Origin: an uncultured Bacteroidales bacterium
GTDB lineage: Bacteria > Bacteroidota > Bacteroidia > Bacteroidales > Lentimicrobiaceae
Length of the DNA stretch: 8,679 nucleotides
Reading direction: 5' to 3'
Assembly: GCA_937864935.1 (NCBI GenBank)
Contig: CALMDN010000344.1
Span: forward strand, 1-8,679
A model generated the notes under the pieces. That model was not told the origin of the DNA and ran no database searches. It saw only the letters and a program-made list of their open reading frames with translations. The position numbers were made by a program, and so were the translations under genes. Each line of letters opens with the position of its first letter. The stretch's first letter is position 1. Shown here one piece after another: positions 1 to 6,004 of this stretch.

Positions 1-246
1 GGTTGCTATGCTGTACCCAATCCCATTGATGTGTCCCATAAGTGGTGAAATCAGCATGGCGCCGATGATGACGGCTGTTGAATTCATGTTGAGCCCAACC
101 GAAGCTATAAAGATTGCAAACATCAGAATCCACAGATTGGTACCTTTGAAGACCACATCCTTTTCGATGATGTTGTGTATGGTGCTGAAATCCTCTACCT
201 CAGATTCAAGTCTGAAGTAATTGATAATCCTCTGAATGGTGTTCAT
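1..246 (-). CDS. DUF389 family membrane protein, N-terminal part (runs off left edge)
   Basis: Reading the minus strand from the ATG at 244-246 gives 82 codons that stay open to the window edge, so the C-terminal part is missing. The protein starts MNTIQRIINYFRLESEVEDF. After a short soluble stretch it enters a first membrane segment (WILMFAIFIASVGLNM, about residues 41-56), followed by NSTAVIIGAMLISPLMG, which I recognise as the hallmark of the DUF389 family. The usual Pro after PLMG is His here. DUF389 proteins are multi-pass inner-membrane proteins of unknown biochemical function, so no substrate can be assigned. In-frame stops lie shortly upstream, and this ATG is the only sensible start. 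It lies 20 bases after the stop of the small membrane protein at 267-674, on the same strand, so the two are probably co-transcribed. Family identification is fairly sure; function is unknown. Confidence 0.85.
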   Translation of the reverse strand, partial: MNTIQRIINYFRLESEVEDFSTIHNIIEKDVVFKGTNLWILMFAIFIASVGLNMNSTAVIIGAMLISPLMGHINGIGYSIAT

Positions 247-266
247 CAGTTCCAGGGGTTTGATTG

Positions 267-674
267 CTATCTGGTAAACGGTAAATCATTGTTATTGTCT
301 GCCGGGGCCTTCATGGTAACTATTTCTGTTACAACATAGGTGCTCATGCCCCGCCAGGGCAAGGGGTGCAGGTATTCCTTATAGCGGAGTTCTACAAAAC
401 GTCCGCCCATACGTTCAAGTTGAACTGCAATACTGTCGTTGGTAACACTGAACTCAAATTCGTTGCTCTGTATGGTTCCCGGGGCCGGAGTCTTAAAACC
501 ATCCTGAATCAGCCGGCCTTCCCAGGTTTTGAATACGTAACCTTTCTTTACGAAAAAGTTCAGGTTGCCGGCTTTTATACCTTCCCCGAATACAAAATAA
601 TAACGCCAACAGATAATTATAGAAAGAACGATCAGTACGACCAATACAATGATAACAATGGTTTTCTTTTTCAT
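267..674 (-). CDS. Small single-pass membrane protein, Bacteroidota-type, function unknown
   Basis: This 135-residue protein begins with a short Lys cluster (KKK) and one strongly hydrophobic segment (about residues 5-22). A predicted extracytoplasmic domain of about 110 residues follows. Recognisable features are the FGEGIKAGNLNFFVKKGYVFKTWEG stretch (about residues 29-53), a small beta-rich domain, and PWRGMSTYVV (about 106-115). From memory, proteins of this length and layout are widespread in Bacteroidetes and are sometimes labelled '6-phosphogluconate dehydrogenase'. Nothing here resembles that enzyme: there is no Rossmann GxGxxG motif and the protein is far too short. I would call it an anchored periplasmic-side protein of unknown role. 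It is the first gene downstream of the promoter element at 725-732 and is followed 20 bases later by the DUF389 gene, hinting at a shared membrane-related role (inference). Confidence 0.8.
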   Translation of the reverse strand: MKKKTIVIIVLVVLIVLSIIICWRYYFVFGEGIKAGNLNFFVKKGYVFKTWEGRLIQDGFKTPAPGTIQSNEFEFSVTNDSIAVQLERMGGRFVELRYKEYLHPLPWRGMSTYVVTEIVTMKAPADNNNDLPFTR

Positions 675-724
675 AACATCAGCGATAGGTTAGATAAATA
701 TCTGAATTAACTTGCGTATTAAGG

Positions 725-732
725 CAAAGATA
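725..732 (-). promoter_or_regulatory. Putative Bacteroidetes -7 promoter element TATCTTTG
   Basis: On the minus strand this reads TATCTTTG, an exact match to the Bacteroidetes sigma-ABfr -7 consensus TAnnTTTG. Transcription would start near 720 and give a leader of about 45 bases before the ATG at 672-674. The -33 TTTG box is not well placed: the nearest minus-strand TTTG (745-748) is only 12 bases upstream, against about 20 in the consensus. The element is therefore good but the full promoter is only moderately supported. Confidence 0.5.
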
Positions 733-812
733 ATCAAATTAACACAAAAAAGCTGGTTGTGTTTATCCCTGTCTGAATTCACAGGGCTATCCGGCCGGAA
801 AAGGATGAATTG

Positions 813-829
813 AACCTGAATTACAGGTT
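813..829 (-). terminator. Small inverted repeat at the 3' end of the MCE gene, possible weak terminator
   Basis: AACCTG-AATTA-CAGGTT is a perfect 6-base stem with a 5-base loop overlapping the stop codon of the MCE gene. A 10-base palindrome TCCGGCCGGA (790-799) lies just downstream in the direction of transcription, followed by no clear U tract. The T-rich flank of the first repeat lies on the plus strand, where no gene ends. At best this is a weak 3'-end structure for the amidase-MCE transcript. Confidence 0.25.
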
Positions 830-1839
830 TATTTTGCTTCAGGTACCACCGGTGGTTGATAGGCGTTTCGCTTTGTGCTGCGTCCGAAGACCGAGAAATG
901 CACATACCTTTCGGGATGCAGTTTCATGTCTTCGATCAGTTGTTTAAGCTCTTTTGATGAAGCCTCCAGTTCGTTGTAGAGGGTTTCGTTGTTCAGCAAC
1001 TGGCCTACACTTCCTTCGCCTTTCTCGATTTTTTGAACAACACGGGACAGGCCTTCAACCGTATTGCTGAGGTTGGTCATGGTTTCTGATATGTTGGCCC
1101 TGGCGATGGTATCGCTGATGCGGGCTGCATTCGACATAACCTTACTCAGGTTCTCATTGTTTTGTTTCAGGTTGCTGCTGATCGATTCTACGTTGGCAAT
1201 GATCCTGGCCAGTCTGTTTTTCTGGCTGCTGATCAGGGTGTCGGCGGTGAAGGTAGCACTCTGCAGGTTGGCCATGGTATTTTTCAGACTCTCAATGGTG
1301 CTGATGAGGTTGTCGCGGGTTTCCTTGTTAAATACGTCGCTTACCACAGTGAGTACGGTATCCATTGAACTCATCAGGTTCTCTGCCTTTACAAGGATGG
1401 GCTGAACCATATTGTTCACCTCATCCTGAAGGCTTTTCTGCATTTCAGAAATCAGGGTGTCACCTGAAAGGGCTTCTTCGGGAGAGTTGCCGAGGATGAT
1501 CTGTATTCCCCGGGTTCCAAGGAGATCGGAACTGAAAATACGGGCAACGGAATTCTTCGGAATACGCACATCATTGGAAATGCTCAGCTCAACCACGATT
1601 TTTCCCGGATTGCCCTTGTCGAAACTCATTCCGCTTACCTGACCGATAGAGAGGCCGTTGATGGTGACTGCATTGGCGGTCATCAATCCGGCTACATTGG
1701 AGTACGACACAAAGTAAGTGCGCTGCTGGTTAAACAGATCTTTCCCTTTCAGAAAGTTAAAGCTCCAGACAAAGGCGGCCAGGGTGATCACACTGAGCAG
1801 TCCGATGCGTAGTTCGCGTGAGAGTTTGAGTTGCTTCAT
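829..1839 (-). CDS. MCE/MlaD-family lipid-transport protein
   Basis: The protein has 336 residues from the ATG at 1837-1839. An N-terminal membrane anchor (about residues 11-29) is followed by one MCE domain (about 40-117) with the typical VAGL..A..V.INGL.IGQV run and the SDLLGTRGIQIILG end of the domain. A long helical, coiled-coil-like region (about 125-300) follows, rich in Ser/Asn/Leu heptads. A terminal block HPERYVHFSVFG (about 308-319) resembles Bacteroidetes MCE proteins. MCE proteins form hexameric rings or tubes in the periplasm that carry phospholipids or other lipids between the inner and outer membranes, with an ABC permease and ATPase (MlaE/MlaF). Neither partner lies in this window. 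The start sits 13 bases after the amidase stop, so the two are almost certainly one operon. A reading frame open 16 codons further upstream would overlap the amidase gene and prepend a hydrophilic stretch, so I prefer the MKQLKLSREL start. Confidence 0.92.
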   Translation of the reverse strand: MKQLKLSRELRIGLLSVITLAAFVWSFNFLKGKDLFNQQRTYFVSYSNVAGLMTANAVTINGLSIGQVSGMSFDKGNPGKIVVELSISNDVRIPKNSVARIFSSDLLGTRGIQIILGNSPEEALSGDTLISEMQKSLQDEVNNMVQPILVKAENLMSSMDTVLTVVSDVFNKETRDNLISTIESLKNTMANLQSATFTADTLISSQKNRLARIIANVESISSNLKQNNENLSKVMSNAARISDTIARANISETMTNLSNTVEGLSRVVQKIEKGEGSVGQLLNNETLYNELEASSKELKQLIEDMKLHPERYVHFSVFGRSTKRNAYQPPVVPEAK

Positions 1840-1852
1840 ATCCAATGCAAAG

Positions 1853-3037
1853 TTAATCAGTTTTGAGCAGTTTCCGCGCTTCGTCAAGCGTTATCCTTTC
1901 CCCGTTTAAAAACGCTACCACGAACGAACCTTTGAAACCTCTGGATTCAACAGTTTTTATCAGTTTCAGGGCTTCTTCCGGTGTCTTTTCGTTGCCGATG
2001 GTATATTTGTACTTACCCTGATGCTGATACCACGATACATTGCGGAGCCCTTTAAAAACCGCAGCATCGGTTTTCAGCTTTTTGTCCGAAAGATAAAACT
2101 GGACTTTAAAGACCGGTTCACTGCTTCCCGGGGATTCAGCAGCCATGGGGTTTGCATTCATGCTTCCGGCATCAGCAGCAGTGTCGGTTTTTCCGGAAAC
2201 CGGATTTTCGGCTTCATTCAATGCTGCCGATGTTTCTTCCATTGTGTTGTCGCTTACCGTCACCCCTTTTTCAACAGCCGATTTATAATCCCTGACGGCT
2301 TTGTAGATCGACAGGGCCAGTTTATTCTGCCCGTCTTCCGAGTTCAGGATTTTTTCATCGTGCAGGTTGCTGATGAACCCGGTCTCTATCAGTACCGATG
2401 GCATCGTGGTTTTATAGAGTACCAGAAATCCGGCCTGTTTTACTCCCCGGTTGAAAATATCCAGGTTTTCCTTGATGTGTTTCTGAACACCGGAAGCAAG
2501 GCTGAGACTCTGTTCAAGGTAGGCATCCTGGAGCATGGAGAAAAAGATGTGCCCTTCCGGTGATTTGGGGTCAAACCCATCATACTGAACATGATAATCC
2601 TCTTCAAGAAGGATGGAGGCGTTCTCCAGTTGAGCCACTGCCAGGTTTGCCTGGGTTTTGTGAAGCCCCATTACATAGGTTTCGGAACCGAACGGACTGG
2701 TTGACGGGTTGGCATTGCAGTGAATGCTGATGAAGAGATCGGCTTTCGCTTCATTGGCGATTTTCGCCCTGCGGAAAAGCTCTACAAAAACATCGGTCTT
2801 GCGCGTATAGATTACCTCAACATCGTTCAGATTCGCGGCAATCATTCTGCCGGTCTTTAATGCTATAGAAAGAGCAATGTCCTTTTCTTTGGAATTCTTG
2901 CCCACAGCTCCCGAATCATGCCCACCGTGACCGGCATCAATCACCACCTTTTTAACCTTTTGTGCACTGACAGAAAAAGGCAGTTGTATTGTCAATACCA
3001 ACAGAATAATTAATGAAAAAATACGTTTTAACCCCAT
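1853..3037 (-). CDS. N-acetylmuramoyl-L-alanine amidase (Amidase_3) with C-terminal SPOR-like domain
   Basis: This 394-residue exported enzyme cleaves the amide bond between MurNAc and L-Ala in peptidoglycan, supporting daughter-cell separation and wall turnover. A signal peptide ends near SVSA-Q (about residue 25). The catalytic domain spans about 29-250. The visible zinc ligands are H37 (DAGHGG), E51 (SKEKDIAL) and H106 (SIHCNA), with the catalytic E218 in LIETGFISN. An insert of about 40 residues (about 124-165, KTQANLAVAQLENASILLEEDY) precedes the C-terminal part of the domain. It resembles the insert that restrains AmiB/AmiC-type amidases until activated, though that role is inferred here. 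A low-complexity linker rich in Ala, Glu, Ser and Pro (about 253-306) leads to a C-terminal SPOR-like domain (about 307-394), which would bind denuded glycan strands. The gene is divergent from lptD and precedes the MCE gene by 13 bases. The leader before the ATG is A-rich, as usual in Bacteroidetes. Confidence 0.95.
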   Translation of the reverse strand: MGLKRIFSLIILLVLTIQLPFSVSAQKVKKVVIDAGHGGHDSGAVGKNSKEKDIALSIALKTGRMIAANLNDVEVIYTRKTDVFVELFRRAKIANEAKADLFISIHCNANPSTSPFGSETYVMGLHKTQANLAVAQLENASILLEEDYHVQYDGFDPKSPEGHIFFSMLQDAYLEQSLSLASGVQKHIKENLDIFNRGVKQAGFLVLYKTTMPSVLIETGFISNLHDEKILNSEDGQNKLALSIYKAVRDYKSAVEKGVTVSDNTMEETSAALNEAENPVSGKTDTAADAGSMNANPMAAESPGSSEPVFKVQFYLSDKKLKTDAAVFKGLRNVSWYQHQGKYKYTIGNEKTPEEALKLIKTVESRGFKGSFVVAFLNGERITLDEARKLLKTD

Positions 3038-3066
3038 CTATATTTTGATTAGTTTTGGTTCCCGGT

Positions 3067-3100
3067 TTCCGCATGGGTTTTTGAATGCGGAATTCTGCAT
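3067..3100. repeat. Overlapping inverted repeats in the amidase leader
   Basis: TTCCGCAT (3067-3074) and ATGCGGAA (3085-3092) form a perfect 8-base inverted repeat with a 10-base loop. The middle arm also nearly matches the adjacent TTCTGCAT (3093-3100), giving a second, mutually exclusive pairing with one imperfect pair. The cluster ends 29 bases before the amidase start codon. It could be an operator or an mRNA hairpin; the sequence alone does not decide. Confidence 0.5.
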
Positions 3101-3205
3101 AAAATCGTTGTTCCCAGTGCTTTGCAATGTTTTGATTATTGACACCCCGGATTGTGGCATCTCTTTTGCAAGATCCAGTCAGTAATTTCACTTTGTTTGA
3201 CTACA

Positions 3206-3213
3206 CAAATTTA
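3206..3213 (-). promoter_or_regulatory. Putative -7 element TAAATTTG for the amidase-MCE operon
   Basis: Read on the minus strand this is TAAATTTG, an exact TAnnTTTG match. A TTTG lies upstream on the same strand (3238-3241) with a 24-base spacer, slightly longer than usual and overlapping the first bases before the lptD start. Use of this element would give the amidase a leader of roughly 165 bases containing the repeats at 3067-3100. Confidence 0.4.
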
Positions 3214-3244
3214 ATATTAATTGACATACGCTGCATACAAAATA

Positions 3245-5926
3245 ATGCCACACTTTCCGGGTAAAGCGCAGCTGTTATTACTGCTTTTTTTACTTGTTGC
3301 CCTGCTGCCGGTTTCAGTTTTTGCACAGGAACCGGTCGCCCCTGCAGTGGCTGCTGATACACTTTCTCAGTCAGCCGATTCGTTGCGTATCAGTGCCGGT
3401 GATGCATTCGGGCAGCAACCCGATTCTGTGGCAGCAGCGCTACCAAAGGGTAAGAAGAAAAGCGCCATCAGTTCCAAGGTGGAATACCAGTCAACCGACT
3501 CCATCTGTCTTGATGTAGCCGGTCAGAAGGTATATATGTACCGCGATGCCGAAATAAACTATGATAAAATCGTCCAGAAGGCGGCCTACATTGAGATTGA
3601 CTTCAGTACCTCTATCCTGAGTGCAAGACCGGAAACTGATTCTACCGGGAAAAAATACGGAAAGCCTGAATTTACGGAGGGTGATCAGGCTTTTACCTCT
3701 GAGGCCATGCAATACAACTTCAGAACGCGTAAGGGTTTGATTAAAAATGTAATAACAAAGGAAGGAGATGGCTATTTACATGGTGAAGTCGTGAAAAAAC
3801 TCGACAATGATGTGAGCAATATGCGGCACGGAGCATACACTACCTGCAACCTCGACCATCCCCACTTCAGCATCCAGTTTACCAAAGCCAAGGTCATTCC
3901 CAACAACAAGATTGTAACCGGGCCTGCCTACCTGACCATTGAAGATGTTCCGCTGCCCCTTGTTCTGCCCTTTGGTCTTTTTCCCAACAAGCGCGGCCAG
4001 ACTTCGGGGGTCATCATTCCGACATACGGTGAATCGACCAACCGGGGTTTTTATCTGGAGAACGGGGGGTATTACTTCGGAATCAACGACTACATGGAAC
4101 TACGGCTTGTTGGAGATATATACAGCCGTGGCAGCTGGGCCGTTAAGCCCCTGTTTAATTACAAGAAGCGATACAAGTTCAGCGGAAGTTTTAATTTCAA
4201 CTATTCGATCAACACCGATGGCATCAGAGAGACCCCTTCGTTCACCCGCAAGCGTGATTTCAGGGTAAACTGGTCGCACCGTCAGGACCCCAAAGCCAGG
4301 CCCAACAGTCAGTTCAATGCCAGCGTGAACTTCGGTTCATCCACCTACAACAAATACAATCCGGTTACCTCCAACGATTACCTGACCAATACCTTCGGCT
4401 CCAGTGTCAGTTATTCAACCAATTTCAAGAACAAGGTTTCACTCACTGCCGCACTGCGCCACAGCCAGAATACCACCAACAAATCGGTTAGCCTTACCCT
4501 GCCCGACATTGCGGTGTCGGCCAACCGCTTTTATCCGTTCCGCAAGCCCGGTAAAGCCTCCGATCTGAAATGGTACGACAACATCAGTCTTAATTACTCA
4601 ATGTCGGCCCGCAATGAAATCAACATTCACGAGGAGACCCTTTTCAAGCGTCAGATGTGGGATTCATTGCAGAACGGGGTACAGCACACCATACCGCTCA
4701 GCTCCAGTGTGAAGGTGCTGAAGTTCTTCACCCTGACCAATTCGGTCAACTATACCGAACGCTGGTATTCGAAAAGTGTGCTGAAGACCTGGATAAACGA
4801 CACCTTGTTTACTGCCACGGATACAGTGTTCGGATACATCAGAACCGACACGCTCAGTGGCTTCAAGGCTGCACGCGACTTCAACTTCAGCTCTTCGCTC
4901 AATACCACACTCTACGGCACGGTACAGTTTAAGAAAGGGCCGGTAAGGGCCATCAGGCATGTGGTACGGCCTTCGGTTTCTTTCTCGCTCAGGCCCGATT
5001 TCGGCCGGTCAGAGTTTGGTTATTACAAGGAGGTTCAGAAAGATACGCTGGGGAATATGAAACGCTATTCAATTTTCAGCAGCGATGGCTTTAACTCCAT
5101 TTTCGGAACACCACCCGATGGCAAGTCGGGCAGGTTGGGACTGAGCATCAGCAACAACCTTGAGATGAAGGTACGATCAAGGAAAGACACCATCACAGGC
5201 ATGAAAAAGGTAATGCTGATTGAAAGTTTTACCCTCGGTACTTCCTACGATCTTGCAAAAGATTCCCTGCAATGGTCGCCGCTCACCCTGAGTGCACGAA
5301 CCACCCTGTTCAAGAAACTCCAGATACAGTATTCAGCCAGTTTTGATCCCTACATTCAGGATTCCCTCGGCAGGGCCATCAACCGGTTCGAGTGGGATGT
5401 CAACCAGCGGCTCCTGCGGCGGGACAATTCTTCCTGGAATTTCTCGTTGTCCTACAATTTCAGTTCCGGGAAAAACAAAAAGAGCGGAAAAGCCAATGCT
5501 CCGCCGCCGGCTGTCAGCAACAATGCGACACCGGATCAGCTGCAGGAAATAGCGGATAACCCTGAGAATTATATCGACTGGAATAACCCATGGAGCCTGA
5601 GTTTTAACTATTCGCTGAGGCATACAAGCAACCTGGTGCCCAGTACTGGTGTTTACAAAAAGGATCTGGTACAAACCCTTGGCTTTAACGGCGACATCAG
5701 CATTACCCCGAAATGGAAGGTCAGTCTGAATTCCAATTACGATTTTGAGAGTGGTAAGTTATCCTATACCTCGATGAATGTATACCGCGACCTGCATTGC
5801 TGGGAGATGCGCTTCAACTGGATTCCGCTGGGGTATCAGAAGAGCTGGAATTTTTATATAAAAGTGAAAGCCAGTGTCTTGCAGGATATGAAGCTCAACC
5901 GCAAAAAGGATTTCAGGGACAATTGA
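3245..5926 (+). CDS. lptD: LPS-assembly outer-membrane protein LptD (OstA/Imp family)
   Basis: The protein has 893 residues from the ATG at 3245-3247. It is the outer-membrane beta-barrel that receives lipopolysaccharide from the Lpt periplasmic bridge and, with the plug lipoprotein LptE, inserts it into the outer leaflet. A hydrophobic signal peptide ends near VFA-Q (about residue 27). A low-complexity Ala/Ser/Asp/Gln stretch follows to about residue 70, then an OstA/LptA-like jellyroll (about 76-215) with DVAGQKVYMYRDAEINYD and the family motif YTTCNLDHPHFSI. After VPLPLVLPFGLFPNKRGQTSGVIIP the rest (about 260-875) is alternating aromatic and polar beta strands of the barrel, ending with LHCWEMRFNWIPLGYQKSW. 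Only three cysteines are present: C88, C201 and C852. A Lys/Pro/Ala-rich segment near 5470-5560 is probably a surface loop. At 893 residues it is longer than E. coli LptD (784). A TTG 24 bases upstream is in frame but would put charged and polar residues before the signal peptide. The gene is divergent from the amidase operon. Confidence 0.95.
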   Translation: MPHFPGKAQLLLLLFLLVALLPVSVFAQEPVAPAVAADTLSQSADSLRISAGDAFGQQPDSVAAALPKGKKKSAISSKVEYQSTDSICLDVAGQKVYMYRDAEINYDKIVQKAAYIEIDFSTSILSARPETDSTGKKYGKPEFTEGDQAFTSEAMQYNFRTRKGLIKNVITKEGDGYLHGEVVKKLDNDVSNMRHGAYTTCNLDHPHFSIQFTKAKVIPNNKIVTGPAYLTIEDVPLPLVLPFGLFPNKRGQTSGVIIPTYGESTNRGFYLENGGYYFGINDYMELRLVGDIYSRGSWAVKPLFNYKKRYKFSGSFNFNYSINTDGIRETPSFTRKRDFRVNWSHRQDPKARPNSQFNASVNFGSSTYNKYNPVTSNDYLTNTFGSSVSYSTNFKNKVSLTAALRHSQNTTNKSVSLTLPDIAVSANRFYPFRKPGKASDLKWYDNISLNYSMSARNEINIHEETLFKRQMWDSLQNGVQHTIPLSSSVKVLKFFTLTNSVNYTERWYSKSVLKTWINDTLFTATDTVFGYIRTDTLSGFKAARDFNFSSSLNTTLYGTVQFKKGPVRAIRHVVRPSVSFSLRPDFGRSEFGYYKEVQKDTLGNMKRYSIFSSDGFNSIFGTPPDGKSGRLGLSISNNLEMKVRSRKDTITGMKKVMLIESFTLGTSYDLAKDSLQWSPLTLSARTTLFKKLQIQYSASFDPYIQDSLGRAINRFEWDVNQRLLRRDNSSWNFSLSYNFSSGKNKKSGKANAPPPAVSNNATPDQLQEIADNPENYIDWNNPWSLSFNYSLRHTSNLVPSTGVYKKDLVQTLGFNGDISITPKWKVSLNSNYDFESGKLSYTSMNVYRDLHCWEMRFNWIPLGYQKSWNFYIKVKASVLQDMKLNRKKDFRDN

Positions 5927-5968
5927 TACTGAACTGAATTTAGATTCCTGTAAAGCATCAAACCAGCG

Positions 5969-5991
5969 AAAGGAAACCTCCGGTTTTCCTT
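5969..5991 (+). terminator. Possible lptD terminator hairpin overlapping the next promoter
   Basis: AAGGAAACC pairs with GGTTTTCCTT across a 3-base TCC loop, with one bulged T, and is followed by a TTATATTT run. It lies about 45 bases after the lptD stop and directly abuts the TATATTTG element of the ClC gene. It looks like an intrinsic terminator with an imperfect stem. A folding calculation would be needed to judge its strength. Confidence 0.4.
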
Positions 5992-5998
5992 ATATTTG
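5991..5998 (+). promoter_or_regulatory. Putative -7 element TATATTTG just before the ClC start
   Basis: TATATTTG is an exact match to the Bacteroidetes TAnnTTTG -7 consensus. The ATG of the ClC gene begins only seven bases after it ends. Transcription starting at the usual distance would begin within a few bases of the start codon. No TTTG box is visible at the expected -33 position (about 5967-5970), which weakens the call. Confidence 0.45.
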
Positions 5999-6004
5999 CG
6001 CGTT

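Larger units (their letters stand above)
3038..3244. promoter_or_regulatory. Divergent control region between the amidase operon and lptD
   Basis: This gap of about 207 bases separates two start codons facing apart. I see no convincing gene in it. It holds an inverted-repeat cluster near the amidase side (3067-3100) and an AT-rich core near lptD (about 3190-3222) with TTTG boxes on both strands. For lptD, TTTG boxes at 3192-3195 and 3196-3199 could act as the -33 element, but only an imperfect -7 match (TATTAATTG, 3215-3223) follows, so the lptD promoter is placed only approximately. Shared control of both units is inferred from the arrangement. Confidence 0.55.

Noticed and set aside
8..220. 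Plus-strand open frame of 70 codons
   Set aside because: It is antisense to the DUF389 coding frame, whose minus-strand translation has a clear family motif.
366..710. Plus-strand open frame of 114 codons
   Set aside because: It is antisense to the small membrane protein gene, whose minus-strand translation has a sensible membrane anchor and start.
675..828. Small RNA or tRNA in the gap after the MCE gene
   Set aside because: I see no cloverleaf or long stable fold, only the promoter element and two short inverted repeats.
829..1887. Longer MCE protein starting at 1887 (352 residues)
   Set aside because: The extra 16 residues overlap the amidase coding region and separate the start from the membrane anchor; the ATG at 1839 fits family length and spacing.
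2021..2563. Plus-strand open frame of 180 codons inside the amidase gene
   Set aside because: It is antisense to the amidase catalytic domain, which has all its zinc ligands; the antisense translation shows no recognisable domain.
2952..3191. Minus-strand open frame of 79 codons across the divergent region
   Set aside because: It overlaps the amidase signal peptide in another frame and shows no signal, membrane or domain features.
3221..3244. TTG start for lptD, 24 bases upstream
   Set aside because: It would add MTYAAYKI before the signal peptide; the ATG at 3245 gives a normal signal peptide, and the TTG lies in the probable promoter zone.
5996..6004. TTG start for the ClC gene
   Set aside because: The TTG is the end of the TATATTTG promoter element; the ATG at 6005 is the natural start.
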